From JAIPDZ01 sp034522175 (GTDB lineage Bacteria; Desulfobacterota; DSM-4660; Desulfatiglandales; Desulfatiglandaceae), in assembly GCA_034522175.1 (NCBI GenBank), contig JAXHLQ010000001.1:2542001-2606000 (forward strand): 64,000 nucleotides of DNA, written 5' to 3'. The notes below the pieces were generated by a model. The model did not search any database. It was given only the letters and a program-made list of their open reading frames with translations, and was not told the DNA's origin. Shown in pieces: positions 19,148 through 27,308 of the stretch. The position numbers and the translations under genes were made by a program. Numbering within the stretch: position 1 is the first letter of the stretch; the number at the start of each line of letters is the position of its first letter.

Positions 19148-20326
19148 ATGAGCCTCTTTGCCATCATTTCCAATTTCAGAATCCAGGACGCCCTGGATAT
19201 TATGTTTCTTACCGTGGTGGCCTATTATCTCTACTTATGGTTCCAGGGCACCAAGGCCTTCAAGGCCATCATCGGCCTTTTGGTCCTCGGGGTCATCTTC
19301 ACCATTGCCAAGACCTGGGGCCTGTTCCTTACCACATGGGTGTTTCAATTCATGTGGCAGATCTTGATCATCCTCATCGTGGTCCTCTTTCAGTCCGAGA
19401 TCCGGCAGGTGCTGGAAAAGGTTAATCCTCTCCAGCGTCTGGGGCTGCGCCGGATGGCGGCTCCGGGAGGCTGGGCGTCCGGATTTGCCGAAGGGATATT
19501 CGCCCTGGCGAGGGAAAAGACCGGTGCTCTGGTCATCATCCGGCGCGGCGATAAGGTGGATGAACATATCACCGAGGGTCAGCGCTTAGAAGCCGATCCC
19601 ACTCCCGAAACTCTGAAGACCATCTTTCAAAAGGAATCCCCCTTCCATGACGGCGCCGTACTCCTCAAAGAGGGACAGATTGTGGAGGTGGCCTGTTATC
19701 TCCCGTTGAGCCCGGATGAGGGACTCCCCAGGGAGTGGGGCACTCGCCACCGGGCGGCCCTGGGCTTGTCTGAGCGGTGTGACGCCTGGGTGGTGATCGT
19801 GTCGGAAGAGCGGGGAGAGGTGTCCCTGGCACGGGGCGGGGAAATCCAAAGGGTGGAATCAGCCGAAGCATTATTCGCACGTATACGGGAGGCCACGGCC
19901 CCCGCCGGACCGGCCCATGAAGGATGGAAGGAGCGGGTTCGATTTCATTTGACCCACCGCTGGGGCACCAAATTGAGCACCTTCTGCGTGGTCGGCCTCC
20001 TCTGGCTGGTTCTCGCCGGCCAGCAGAATTTCCAGGTGAGTCTTCAGGTTCCCATTGAAATCAGGCATCTCCCCCAACGGCTGGAAATCGTCAAGCCCCT
20101 GGATCCCCATGTGAAGATCACGGTCCGGGGCCTTCGCAAAGACGCCACCACCCTCCAGAAGGAAAACGTCTTTGCGGAAATAGATGCTTCTCTTGCGCAT
20201 CCGGGTGAAATGGTGTTTCCCCTCACCCGGAACATGATCCGTCTCCCGGATGGTCGCGTCCAGTTGATGGATATAGACCCCGCTCAGATGACCTTTTCGT
20301 TTAAAGAAAGGGAAAACGAGCCCTGA
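19148..20326 (+). CDS. cdaA: Diadenylate cyclase (CdaA-type DAC) fused to a YbbR-like domain
   Basis: 392 residues. Three N-terminal membrane segments (residues 15-85, ending FQFMWQILIILIVVLFQSEI) are followed by a DAC domain at about 95-250. The catalytic motifs are FHDGAVLL (DGA) and WGTRHRAALGLSERCDAWVV (RHR). It joins two ATP molecules into cyclic di-AMP at the membrane. After about residue 270 comes a further membrane segment (STFCVVGLLWLVLAGQQNFQ) and one YbbR-type domain (VPIEIRHLPQRLEI ... HVKITVRGLRKDATTL). In Firmicutes the YbbR regulator (CdaR) is a separate gene after cdaA; here both are in one chain. No glmM gene follows in this window. Confidence 0.85.
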   Translation: MSLFAIISNFRIQDALDIMFLTVVAYYLYLWFQGTKAFKAIIGLLVLGVIFTIAKTWGLFLTTWVFQFMWQILIILIVVLFQSEIRQVLEKVNPLQRLGLRRMAAPGGWASGFAEGIFALAREKTGALVIIRRGDKVDEHITEGQRLEADPTPETLKTIFQKESPFHDGAVLLKEGQIVEVACYLPLSPDEGLPREWGTRHRAALGLSERCDAWVVIVSEERGEVSLARGGEIQRVESAEALFARIREATAPAGPAHEGWKERVRFHLTHRWGTKLSTFCVVGLLWLVLAGQQNFQVSLQVPIEIRHLPQRLEIVKPLDPHVKITVRGLRKDATTLQKENVFAEIDASLAHPGEMVFPLTRNMIRLPDGRVQLMDIDPAQMTFSFKERENEP

Positions 20327-20625
20327 GAAAAGCACCGGCTTTGGTCTCGCAAAGGCGGGACTGCTGAATGCTTCATGACAGCTGATGGAGGGACGCGTTC
20401 TAAAGTGTTTCAGCCAATGCCACCGGCTTTTCACTGAAGAACTCGGTTCTCGGTCAGGAAAGATGGATCAGAGTCGAAAGGCCGTCAGAGGGGCCGGTTT
20501 TACCGGTCGTTTTATATGGTGTTTTTGCCCGTTTTGTCTGATTCGAATTCATCAGCCGCCTTTTTCCATTTTTCATTTTGAGACTTCTCCTTTCATGCTT
20601 CGGTTTATTTTTTGTCTGCTTCTAA

Positions 20626-20710
20626 AATCGAAATCGGGATCGGGATCGGGATCGAAATCGAACGACACCGAACGAAATGAATTCGATACCGATCCCGATT
20701 TCGATCCCGA
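20626..20710. repeat. Simple repeat with inverted arms (ATCGGG and ATCGAA units)
   Basis: Tandem hexamers of ATCGGG and ATCGAA form the left part. A 15-nt arm at 20627-20641 is the exact reverse complement of 20691-20705. The sequence could form a hairpin with a 49-nt loop. It sits in a 418-bp stretch (20327-20744) where no gene is recognised. Confidence 0.7.
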
Positions 20711-20744
20711 AGAGGACGCAACCTGAGAAAGATCTGGAACCGAC

Positions 20745-21047
20745 TCACTCCTCTCTGTAAATAAACACGTACGCCAGGTCATTGATCTCGATGGCGAGGT
20801 GGCCACCCCGTGATTCGGCATAGACCACCCAGCCGGGTTTGGTCGCACTGCAGCATTCCACGCCGGGGGAGAACCGGCCGGTTTTCTGTTCATACCAGGC
20901 CAGCAGCATCGGGTCGGATGCCAGCTCAAAGGCCTTCTGATCGGCGATCAATCTCGCCGCCTTGAGGTCAGGGGGTGTTTCATTTAGTTGTATGGAAACG
21001 GCGTCGGGCAACATGTCCCGGGTCAGTGTCGTCGCGCAGGTGGTCAT
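20745..21047 (-). CDS. AF1514-like small protein
   Basis: 100 residues, preceded on its strand by AAGGAGATCAAATC (Shine-Dalgarno). The conserved-looking core is ASDPMLLAWYEQKTGRFSP, then VECC, then KPGWVVYAESRGGHLAIEI and a final AYVFIYR. I recall this pattern from small proteins annotated as the AF1514 family, found in archaea and Desulfobacterota. The function is unknown. No signal peptide or membrane segment is present. It lies 12 bp downstream of hdeD on the same strand and may be part of the same transcript. Confidence 0.6.
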   Translation of the reverse strand: MTTCATTLTRDMLPDAVSIQLNETPPDLKAARLIADQKAFELASDPMLLAWYEQKTGRFSPGVECCSATKPGWVVYAESRGGHLAIEINDLAYVFIYREE

Positions 21048-21059
21048 GATTTGATCTCC

Positions 21060-21596
21060 TTATGTGGCATTTACCTTTTTGGCCTTGAATCCCAGGACCG
21101 TGAGGAGGATGCCGAAGAGGATGGCATAGATCCCGATGAGCCAGACCAGGGCCACTGCCCCCGCACCGGGGTTGGCCACCAGGATGAATCCGATTAAAAT
21201 GGAGAGCACGCCGGTCAGCCCGAGGGCCCACTCGCCCTTGAGCTGTTTTCGAAGCTGAACAGCGGCCGCGATCTCCAGGATCCCGGTGAGGATGGCCCAT
21301 ATGGCAATGAAAACAAGGAGGACCACCGCCGTGACCCCGGGCCAGATGAATGCAAACAGGCCCACGATAATCCCGGCGATCCCCTCGAGGAGGAGGACCC
21401 ACCACCATTTCCTGTCTCGGTGGCGAAAGGCCGCAGACAGGGCCAGAACGCCTTCAAACAGGACATAGACTCCGAAGAGGATGATCAGGACGCCGATGGT
21501 CAAGCCCGGCCATAGGATGGCGAGAAGACCAAAGGCGATGGCGAGAAAGCCCCTAAAAACAAAAATCGACCAGTTTTTGGCGACGATGTTGATCAT
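21060..21596 (-). CDS. HdeD-family (DUF308) membrane protein
   Basis: 178 residues with six predicted membrane segments arranged as three repeated hairpins. Each repeat has the DUF308 hallmark: FRGFLAIAFGLLAILWPGLT, then LEGIAGIIVGLFAFIWPGVT, then LTGVLSILIGFILVANPGAG. Start ATG 21596 is preceded by AAAGGAG. HdeD proteins are linked to acid stress in enteric bacteria; in other phyla the role is not established. The insertion sequence begins about 30 bp upstream of this gene, close to its promoter region, and may affect its expression. Confidence 0.85.
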   Translation of the reverse strand: MINIVAKNWSIFVFRGFLAIAFGLLAILWPGLTIGVLIILFGVYVLFEGVLALSAAFRHRDRKWWWVLLLEGIAGIIVGLFAFIWPGVTAVVLLVFIAIWAILTGILEIAAAVQLRKQLKGEWALGLTGVLSILIGFILVANPGAGAVALVWLIGIYAILFGILLTVLGFKAKKVNAT

Positions 21597-21626
21597 GGTG
21601 TATCTCCTTTCTACGGGTCAAAGCAT

Positions 21627-22926
21627 GGTTCTTCCGGCAAATGAGTACGGTAAATTGAAAAGAGGTGAATAGACTGATACCTTTCTAAGTATCCCTAAAA
21701 AGGAGGTATTCGTCATGTCCACCTCATTGCTCTATCATGCTTTTGGTTTGAGAGGAGTCAAGTACATTTCCACAAAATACGAGAGAGGACGCATCTTTCT
21801 TCATGCTGAAGTGACATCCTCCCTGGAACGCTGCCCGGAGTGCAGGAGTTTTAAAACGCTCCGGCGTAAGGGCGTCAAGCAGCGACTTTTGAGAATGATT
21901 CCAATTGGTTCCCGTCAGACCTTTCTGGTTTTGAGGATCTGGAGAATCCGTTGTGAGGACTGCGGTGCTTTGAGATGGCCCAGACTTCCTTTTGTAAAAG
22001 GTAAAGCAAGACATACAAGAAGGTTCGCGGATTTCGCCTTGGATCTCCTTCACTGGATGACCATTTCGGGTGCAGCGACCCTTTTGTCTGTGGGCTGGGA
22101 TTTGATCAAAGACATCCATAAGGATCACCTTAAGAGGCGATATAAAGCGCCTCCGTTGAAGGATTTGAAATACATTGCTCTCGACGAGTTCAGCATTCGT
22201 AAGGGTCATTCCTATATGAGTATCTTTGTAGACCTGGAATCGGGTCGTATTCTGCATGCCGTTGAAGGAAAAAGCGGAGACGCCATCGAGCCCTTTCTAA
22301 AAAAGCTGAAAAAGGAATCGCCTCATCTTGAGGCCATTGCTATGGATATGAGCAAGGCGTTTATCTCTGCCGTGGAGAACCATCTCCCAGATGTCGCTAT
22401 TGTGTTTGATCGGTACCATATTTCTGCTCTTATGAATCGGGCCATTGAGGATCTCAGACGAGAACAGCAAAACCAACTGGATGAAGATGGCAAACAAGTC
22501 TTAAAAGGAACCCGATTTCTCCTCTTAAAAAACTATGAGAATCTCACGGAAGAAAAACAGAATCGGCTACAGAGTCTTCTTGAGGTCAATGCCCCTCTAT
22601 TTACGATCCATACGATGAAGGAGCAACTTAGAGACTTTTGGGACAAGCCATCTATGGAAGAGGCTATTCCATTCTTGGATGCATGGTGCAATGATGCGGC
22701 CTCCTCAAATATCAGCCAACTTAAAAAGGTCGCCAACACACTCATGCAGTACAGTCACGGTCTCCTCAATTACTACATCCACCCCATCTCTTGCGGCCCT
22801 ATAGAAGGTATCAATAACAAAATCAAAACCCTTAAACGACAAGCTTATGGATTCAGAGATATGGTCTATTTCAAACTCAGGCTCTACCACCTACATTCTC
22901 AAGCGTACTCATTAACCGGATGATCC
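21627..22926 (+). mobile_element. ISL3-family insertion sequence, apparently intact
   Basis: A single transposase gene is bracketed by imperfect inverted repeats of about 24 bp: left at 21627-21650 (GGTTCTTCCGGCAAATGAGTACGG) and right at 22903-22926, matching at 19 of 24 positions when reverse-complemented. The total of about 1.3 kb is normal for ISL3 elements. The right repeat overlaps the last codons of the transposase. The adjacent 8-bp flanks (21619-21626 and 22927-22934) do not match, so no target duplication is visible. Confidence 0.75.
21715..22923 (+). CDS. ISL3-family transposase
   Basis: 402 residues, uninterrupted, with a strong Shine-Dalgarno (AAAAAGGAGG) before ATG 21715. The N-terminus has a zinc-binding CPECRSFKTLRRKG and a second CEDCGALRW pair, typical of ISL3 transposases. 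The DDE catalytic core follows: YIALDEFSIRKGHSY (first aspartate), LEAIAMDMSKAF and IVFDRYHI (second aspartate region), and GPIEGINNKIKTLKRQAYGF (glutamate). It cuts and joins the element ends. The gene carries none of the frameshifts that affect neighbouring genes. Confidence 0.93.
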   Translation: MSTSLLYHAFGLRGVKYISTKYERGRIFLHAEVTSSLERCPECRSFKTLRRKGVKQRLLRMIPIGSRQTFLVLRIWRIRCEDCGALRWPRLPFVKGKARHTRRFADFALDLLHWMTISGAATLLSVGWDLIKDIHKDHLKRRYKAPPLKDLKYIALDEFSIRKGHSYMSIFVDLESGRILHAVEGKSGDAIEPFLKKLKKESPHLEAIAMDMSKAFISAVENHLPDVAIVFDRYHISALMNRAIEDLRREQQNQLDEDGKQVLKGTRFLLLKNYENLTEEKQNRLQSLLEVNAPLFTIHTMKEQLRDFWDKPSMEEAIPFLDAWCNDAASSNISQLKKVANTLMQYSHGLLNYYIHPISCGPIEGINNKIKTLKRQAYGFRDMVYFKLRLYHLHSQAYSLTG

Positions 22927-23076
22927 GTTTATCCACATGATGGAATATATATAGCGGAAGACGATAAGGGGAATATTTATGATCTTTTAAACTCGGGAGG
23001 TAATGGGGGGAAAGCTGATGCAATAAGCTATTTAGATATCGACTGCCCTGCTTATTACAGGCACTTTAAAAGGTAA
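22927..23076 (+). pseudogene. 3' remnant of a gene cut by the insertion sequence
   Basis: Directly after the right IS repeat an open frame runs to a TAA at 23074-23076. It encodes about 49 residues and includes GIYIAEDDKGNIYDLL, then GGKADAISYLDIDCPAYYRH. There is no start codon or Shine-Dalgarno, and the frame enters from the IS side, so this is probably the C-terminus of an older gene. I do not recognise the family. The matching N-terminal part is not visible left of the IS, where hdeD begins, so rearrangement accompanied or followed insertion. Confidence 0.4.
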
Positions 23077-23451
23077 AAGCCAGCATTTGATATGATAACG
23101 CAGAGACTGTAAAATACACCAACATTTTAAGACCATCCGCCATATGAAAACGTGCCCGAAATGAGTCCTAACCGTATGATAATTGATGAGCCGCCCCAAC
23201 AAGACTTATATCAGCTAAAGTCGCATAACTGACTGCACCAAATCGAAGGGCTACATTCCTCAGCCTTCACTGGTAGTTGATCTTGGCCGACGGAACACTA
23301 CCTATATGATACTGAAAATGGCCGTTTTTTAAGATTAGATTTTGCAGTCATAATAACCTGAGCCGCTTTCCAAGTGACCTTCACAAGCAGACAAAGCTCA
23401 AGGCTATAAGCGACGGGATTACAATAGGGGTGCCAATCAGAAAACCGTATC
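23077..23451. other. AT-rich spacer with no recognised gene
   Basis: 375 bp without a convincing open frame on either strand. It is richer in A and T than the surrounding sequence and looks like degraded accessory DNA between the IS-truncated remnant and the orphan gene at 23452. Confidence 0.4.
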
Positions 23452-23937
23452 ATGAGCAAAGTATTCACCAAAGCGAAAGGCTGGAATGTGGCAGAGTTGA
23501 AGAAGACGGAGTTGTTCAATGTCTGTGAGCGGATCACCAGGCTTTCTAAGGCTCTTGAGAAAGGGGAATTCGATAAAGGACCCGAGGAACTGTGTTCCAT
23601 CCTGGAAGATCTGGGGGACGAGCTCCAGTCAATCGCTTCAGAGATCAGGGAATTGACAAGCCCGGAGCCACAACCGATGAGGCCAGGGACCCAAATCGTT
23701 TATATGCCTGACCAAGCAAAGGGTGACTTGAACCACTCTGATGTTATGTTCGGCTTCGTGGTGGCACACAAAGGGGAGTTTTTTCACTGGTGTCACTTTT
23801 GGAGTAAAAATAAGCCTGAGATATTGAGAACCCGGAAGAGCCCGGATATGGTTCCCAATGACAATTTGATTAGAAAGAAAACTGTTCCACAAAAACAGGT
23901 TGACGAAATGATGGCAAAGCTCAAGATTCCGAAGTGA
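23452..23937 (+). CDS. Hypothetical protein of accessory DNA
   Basis: 161 residues; family not recognised. Residues 1-70 are helical and charged (TELFNVCERITRLSKALEKG, LEDLGDELQSIASEIRELT). After a proline-rich hinge, residues 85-150 look beta-rich (PGTQIVYMPDQAKGDLNHSD, FGFVVAHKGEFFHWCHFW). No signal peptide or membrane segment is seen. There is no clear Shine-Dalgarno before ATG 23452, which lowers confidence. The AT-rich setting between an IS element and a tRNA gene suggests recent acquisition. Confidence 0.5.
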   Translation: MSKVFTKAKGWNVAELKKTELFNVCERITRLSKALEKGEFDKGPEELCSILEDLGDELQSIASEIRELTSPEPQPMRPGTQIVYMPDQAKGDLNHSDVMFGFVVAHKGEFFHWCHFWSKNKPEILRTRKSPDMVPNDNLIRKKTVPQKQVDEMMAKLKIPK

Positions 23938-24125
23938 AAGGAGTTGACCGCACTGGTTTGTGAGATAAGGTCGCTGTAAGAGTTTAATGACCTCCGATAT
24001 GTCGCTGGGGGCTTTTATTTTAATGCGCCACAACAGAAAAAAATAATGGCAGACAAAATGCCGAAATATTGCATTTTGAAGATTGAATGTGCGGTATAGT
24101 GTGGGGTAAGCTATTTTTGGAAATG

Positions 24126-24158
24126 AAAAAGGGGCTGCTCAACATGAGCCAACCCCTT
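24126..24158 (-). terminator. Rho-independent terminator after the initiator tRNA
   Basis: On the minus strand a hairpin with arms AAGGGG...GCTCA / TGAGC...CCCCTT is followed directly by a T run. It begins about 11 bp after the tRNA CCA end, as expected for its terminator. Confidence 0.7.
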
Positions 24159-24168
24159 GATTTTATTA

Positions 24169-24245
<77 letters not shown>

Positions 24246-24255
24246 GCAAACCTCT

Positions 24256-24284
24256 AATATAAGATCGCAGTTTACTCTTGTCAA
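24256..24284 (-). promoter_or_regulatory. Sigma70-type promoter of the initiator tRNA gene
   Basis: Reading the minus strand, TTGACA (24284-24279) and TATATT (24261-24256) are separated by 17 bp. The -10 box ends about 11 bp before the tRNA 5' end. Both hexamers are near consensus. Confidence 0.8.
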
Positions 24285-24297
24285 ATAAAAAATATAA

Positions 24298-25161
24298 CTA
24301 TTTTTCGTGGTTTTCATCCATCACTTCATCGGCCACATACAGTTCAACATTGGATGCCGTGAGCATGTCACAGGTGGCTGGTTCAGGGCGTTTGTCTGTG
24401 AAGAGGGCATCCACTTCACCGATATTGCAGAGGCGTACCATGGCCTCGCGACCGAATTTGGTATGGTCCGCCACGAGAAAGACCTTCCGTGAATTCTGGA
24501 TGATGGCTTTTCCCACGCGAACCTCCCGGTAATCGAAGTCCAGGAGGGAACCGTCCGAATCAATGCCGCTGACACTGATCACCCCGAAGTCGGTTTTGAA
24601 TTGCCGGATGAAGTCAATGGTCGCTTCGCCGGTGATGCCCCGGTCACGGTTTCGAATCACACCCCCGGTTACGATGACCTCAAAAGATTCATTTTCCGGC
24701 AGAATGGCGGCCACATTCAAATTATTGGTAATGATTCGCAATCCTTTGTGCTTCAACAGGGCCTTGGCGACTTCCTCAGTGGTGGTGCCGATATCGATGA
24801 ACAAGGAGGCCAGATCCGGGATATGTCGGGCCAGCAGACGGGCAATTTGGATCTTTCCGGCGAGACAGGATACTTTCCTTGTGGTGTAAGCCACGTTTTC
24901 CACGCTCGATGGGAGCCCGGCGCCGCCGTGGTATCGCCGCACCAGGCCCCGCTTGGAAAGTTCATTGATATCCCGGCGAATGGTCTGAGGGGTCACCATG
25001 AAATCCTGAGAAAGGGTGTCGATGGAGACAAACCCCTGACCTCTAACCAAGTCTAAGATTTTCTTATGTCGAAGTATGGCGGATCGGCCCCTCCCATCTA
25101 CCTCCCTTTCGAAGTTTGATGGGCCTGCGGCGATATCTGAAGTTTTACTTTTAGCAGTCAT
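24298..25161 (-). CDS. glpR: DeoR-family transcriptional repressor, probable glycerol regulator
   Basis: 287 residues from ATG 25161, which follows AAGGAG seven bases upstream; an earlier ATG at 25206 lacks a site. The N-terminal winged helix carries the DeoR signature (HKKILDLVRGQGFVSIDTLS, VTPQTIRRDINELSKRGLV). The sugar-phosphate-binding DeoRC domain follows (LFIDIGTTTEEVAKALLKH, FEVIVTGGVIRNRDRGITGE, FLVADHTKFGREAMVRL). GlpR-type members bind DNA until glycerol-3-phosphate releases them. It diverges from the glpA start across about 550 bp. In that gap TATTTTCGCA (25223-25232) fits nine of ten positions of the Escherichia coli GlpR half-site WATKYTCGWW. The glycerol role is inferred from context. 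Confidence 0.85.
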   Translation of the reverse strand: MTAKSKTSDIAAGPSNFEREVDGRGRSAILRHKKILDLVRGQGFVSIDTLSQDFMVTPQTIRRDINELSKRGLVRRYHGGAGLPSSVENVAYTTRKVSCLAGKIQIARLLARHIPDLASLFIDIGTTTEEVAKALLKHKGLRIITNNLNVAAILPENESFEVIVTGGVIRNRDRGITGEATIDFIRQFKTDFGVISVSGIDSDGSLLDFDYREVRVGKAIIQNSRKVFLVADHTKFGREAMVRLCNIGEVDALFTDKRPEPATCDMLTASNVELYVADEVMDENHEK

Positions 25162-25290
25162 CCCAACTCCTTGAAAACAATTTTTTTCTATAATATACAT
25201 TGCCAATCTATCATACGCTGTTTATTTTCGCAATCGAAATTCTTATTTCACGCCTATTTTTCGCCATTGGTTGATCTCAAGAATCCGCGG

Positions 25291-25374
25291 TAGGTGCGGC
25301 TTCAGCCACACAGGGTGCCGGGTCGTGCGCCTGAAGGCGCCTGTCTGCGATGCCACGGCACAGGCAGGCACCTA
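25291..25374. repeat. REP-like inverted repeat in the glpR-glpA gap
   Basis: It begins TAGGTGCGGCTTCAGCCACAC and ends GGCACCTA, with GTGCGCCTGAAGGCGCC inside. The start, the end and the GTGCG-CTGAAG core match the inner arms of the element at 6833-6890. It lies in the 546-bp region between glpR and glpA, which otherwise holds a possible operator and the promoter at 25618. Confidence 0.5.
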
Positions 25375-25617
25375 CAGGAAGAGCTTTCGGGTCAACCTCT
25401 TATGATCTGTGCAAAGCGTTCTCCCCGACTTATTGAGATGATGCTCGCCTTTTCAGAAATGCGTTTTGATTTTCATTTTTTTGATTGGGACATTTAGCAT
25501 TAGGAAGAATGTATATAGAAGCCTTTGACGGTTGCTCTTTTCCTGTGGCCATTGGATTTCGGATATTCACTAATGAACATAATTCGAAAAAAAATGTAAT
25601 AAAATGAAAATTTTTTC

Positions 25618-25646
25618 TTGACAAGGATATTTCCATTGATTTAATG
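25618..25646 (+). promoter_or_regulatory. Putative promoter of the glycerol operon
   Basis: TTGACA (25618-25623) is consensus and TTAATG (25641-25646) is a weak -10, 17 bp apart. It lies about 60 bp upstream of glpA. An A/T-rich tract just before it could act as an UP element or overlap an operator. Confidence 0.45.
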
Positions 25647-25707
25647 AAGTACTTGTCCCTCCTTCTTTCGTTTTGACCCCGGATGCAAAGGCACCAGGAA
25701 ATCAGGC

Positions 25708-27308
25708 ATGAAAACGTTAAATCATTCCCCTTTACAGACCCAGGTGTTGATCATTGGTGGCGGCGTCACGGGAACCGGTCTTGCCCGGGACCTCGCCCTT
25801 CGCGGTGTTCAGTCAATTCTCGTGGAAAAGCGTGACATCAATGCGGGAGCATCCGGCGGAAATCACGGTCTTTTGCACAGCGGTGCCCGATATGTGTCGA
25901 GTGACCCTGGCGTGGCCGCAGAATGCCGGGAAGAAAATGAGCTGCTGAAAAGAATGGCTCCCCACTGCATTGAGGAGACCGAAGGTCTCTTCGTGGCCGT
26001 GGCCGGAGATGATGTAAACTATGTGGCGGATTTTCCGAATATGTGCCAACGGGCCGGAATCCCGCGACCGTGGTGGATATTCAGGATGCCCGCGAACTGG
26101 AACCGGTCCTTTCCCCTGACGCCATTGCCGTCTATCAGGTGGAAGATGCGTCCATAGATCCTTTCAAGCTTTCCTTAGAAAACATGGCTCAGGCTCAGGC
26201 CCTCGGGAGCCGATTGCTCCGCCACACCCGGCTGGTGGGCTTTGATAGGGATAGGCGCCGCATCAATTCAGCCCGGGTCCAGGACGTCAAGACCGGTGAG
26301 GAGATGGTCATCGAGCCGGAAATGGTTGTGAATGCAGCCGGCGCCTGGGCCGGAGAAGTGGCCGCTCTAAGTGGTATATCGTTTCAGATTCTCTATTCAA
26401 AAGGGAGTTTGCTGGTCACCGACAGACGAATCACCAGGCGGATTATCAACCGCCTGCGCGATCCCTCGGACGGAGACATCCTGGTCCCGGGGGGGACGGT
26501 TTCCATCCTGGGGACCACCTCGGTTCGGGTGGATTCCCTCGAAGATATCCGACCGACTCCTGACGAGATCGATCTGATCGTGGATGAAGGGTCGGCCATG
26601 ATCCCGATCCTGGACAAGGCGCGTTATATACGAGCCTACGCCGGCGTGCGGCCCCTTTTGAAACCGGAAATCGAGGAAAATGACCGGAGTGCCAGCCGGG
26701 GCTTCACGCTGTTGGACCATGCCCGGGATGGCCTGGAAAATTTTGTCACCATTCCCGGCGGCAAACTGACCACCTACCGGTTTATGGCGGAAAAGACCGC
26801 CGATCTGGTGTGTGAAAGATTGGGTATCCAAAAACCCTGCCGGACGCGAACCGAACCCCTCCCCTCTACCGAAGCCGGAAAATGGACGGAGCCGGGTCTG
26901 GGGCCCAGGGGCTGGATCAAAGCGAAGGACCCGGAAAATCCCATTCTTTGCGAATGCGAGATGGTGCCCAAAAGCAGCGTGGCGCATATTATCGAGGACG
27001 CCAGGGCAAGAGGGGATCGACTGGATCTTCGGGCCATCGGGCTTCGAAGCCGGGTGGGAAAGGGATCGTGCCAGGGCACCTTCTGCGGGAAACGGGTGAT
27101 GGCCTATATGGTGGAACAGGGGGAGTTTGGGGGCCAAACAGCGCTAAACCACCTGAGAGATTTCCTGGAATCCAGGTGGAGCGGGGAACGCTCGGTGTTG
27201 TGGGGAGAACAGATGGTTCAGGCGGAGTTAAAGGAGGCCCTCTATTGCGGTCTTTCGGATCTGGAACGGTGGTCCCTTTCAGAAGAGAAGCGAAGCCGAA
27301 ATGGCTGA
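25708..27308 (+). CDS. glpA: Glycerol-3-phosphate dehydrogenase, anaerobic subunit A (GlpA) (frameshifted)
   Basis: About 534 residues when a frameshift near 26070 is repaired; the join reads MCQRAGIPATVVDIQDAREL. The start ATG 25708 follows AGGAAATC. An FAD-binding Rossmann motif is at the N-terminus (VLIIGGGVTGTGLARDLALR), followed by GNHGLLHSGARYV. The C-terminus has a BFD-like [2Fe-2S] domain with CECEM and GKGSCQGTFC, the mark of anaerobic GlpA as against aerobic GlpD. It oxidises glycerol-3-phosphate to dihydroxyacetone phosphate at the membrane with GlpB. It overlaps glpB by 8 bp. No glpC gene, the usual membrane Fe-S subunit, is found in this window. Confidence 0.9.
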
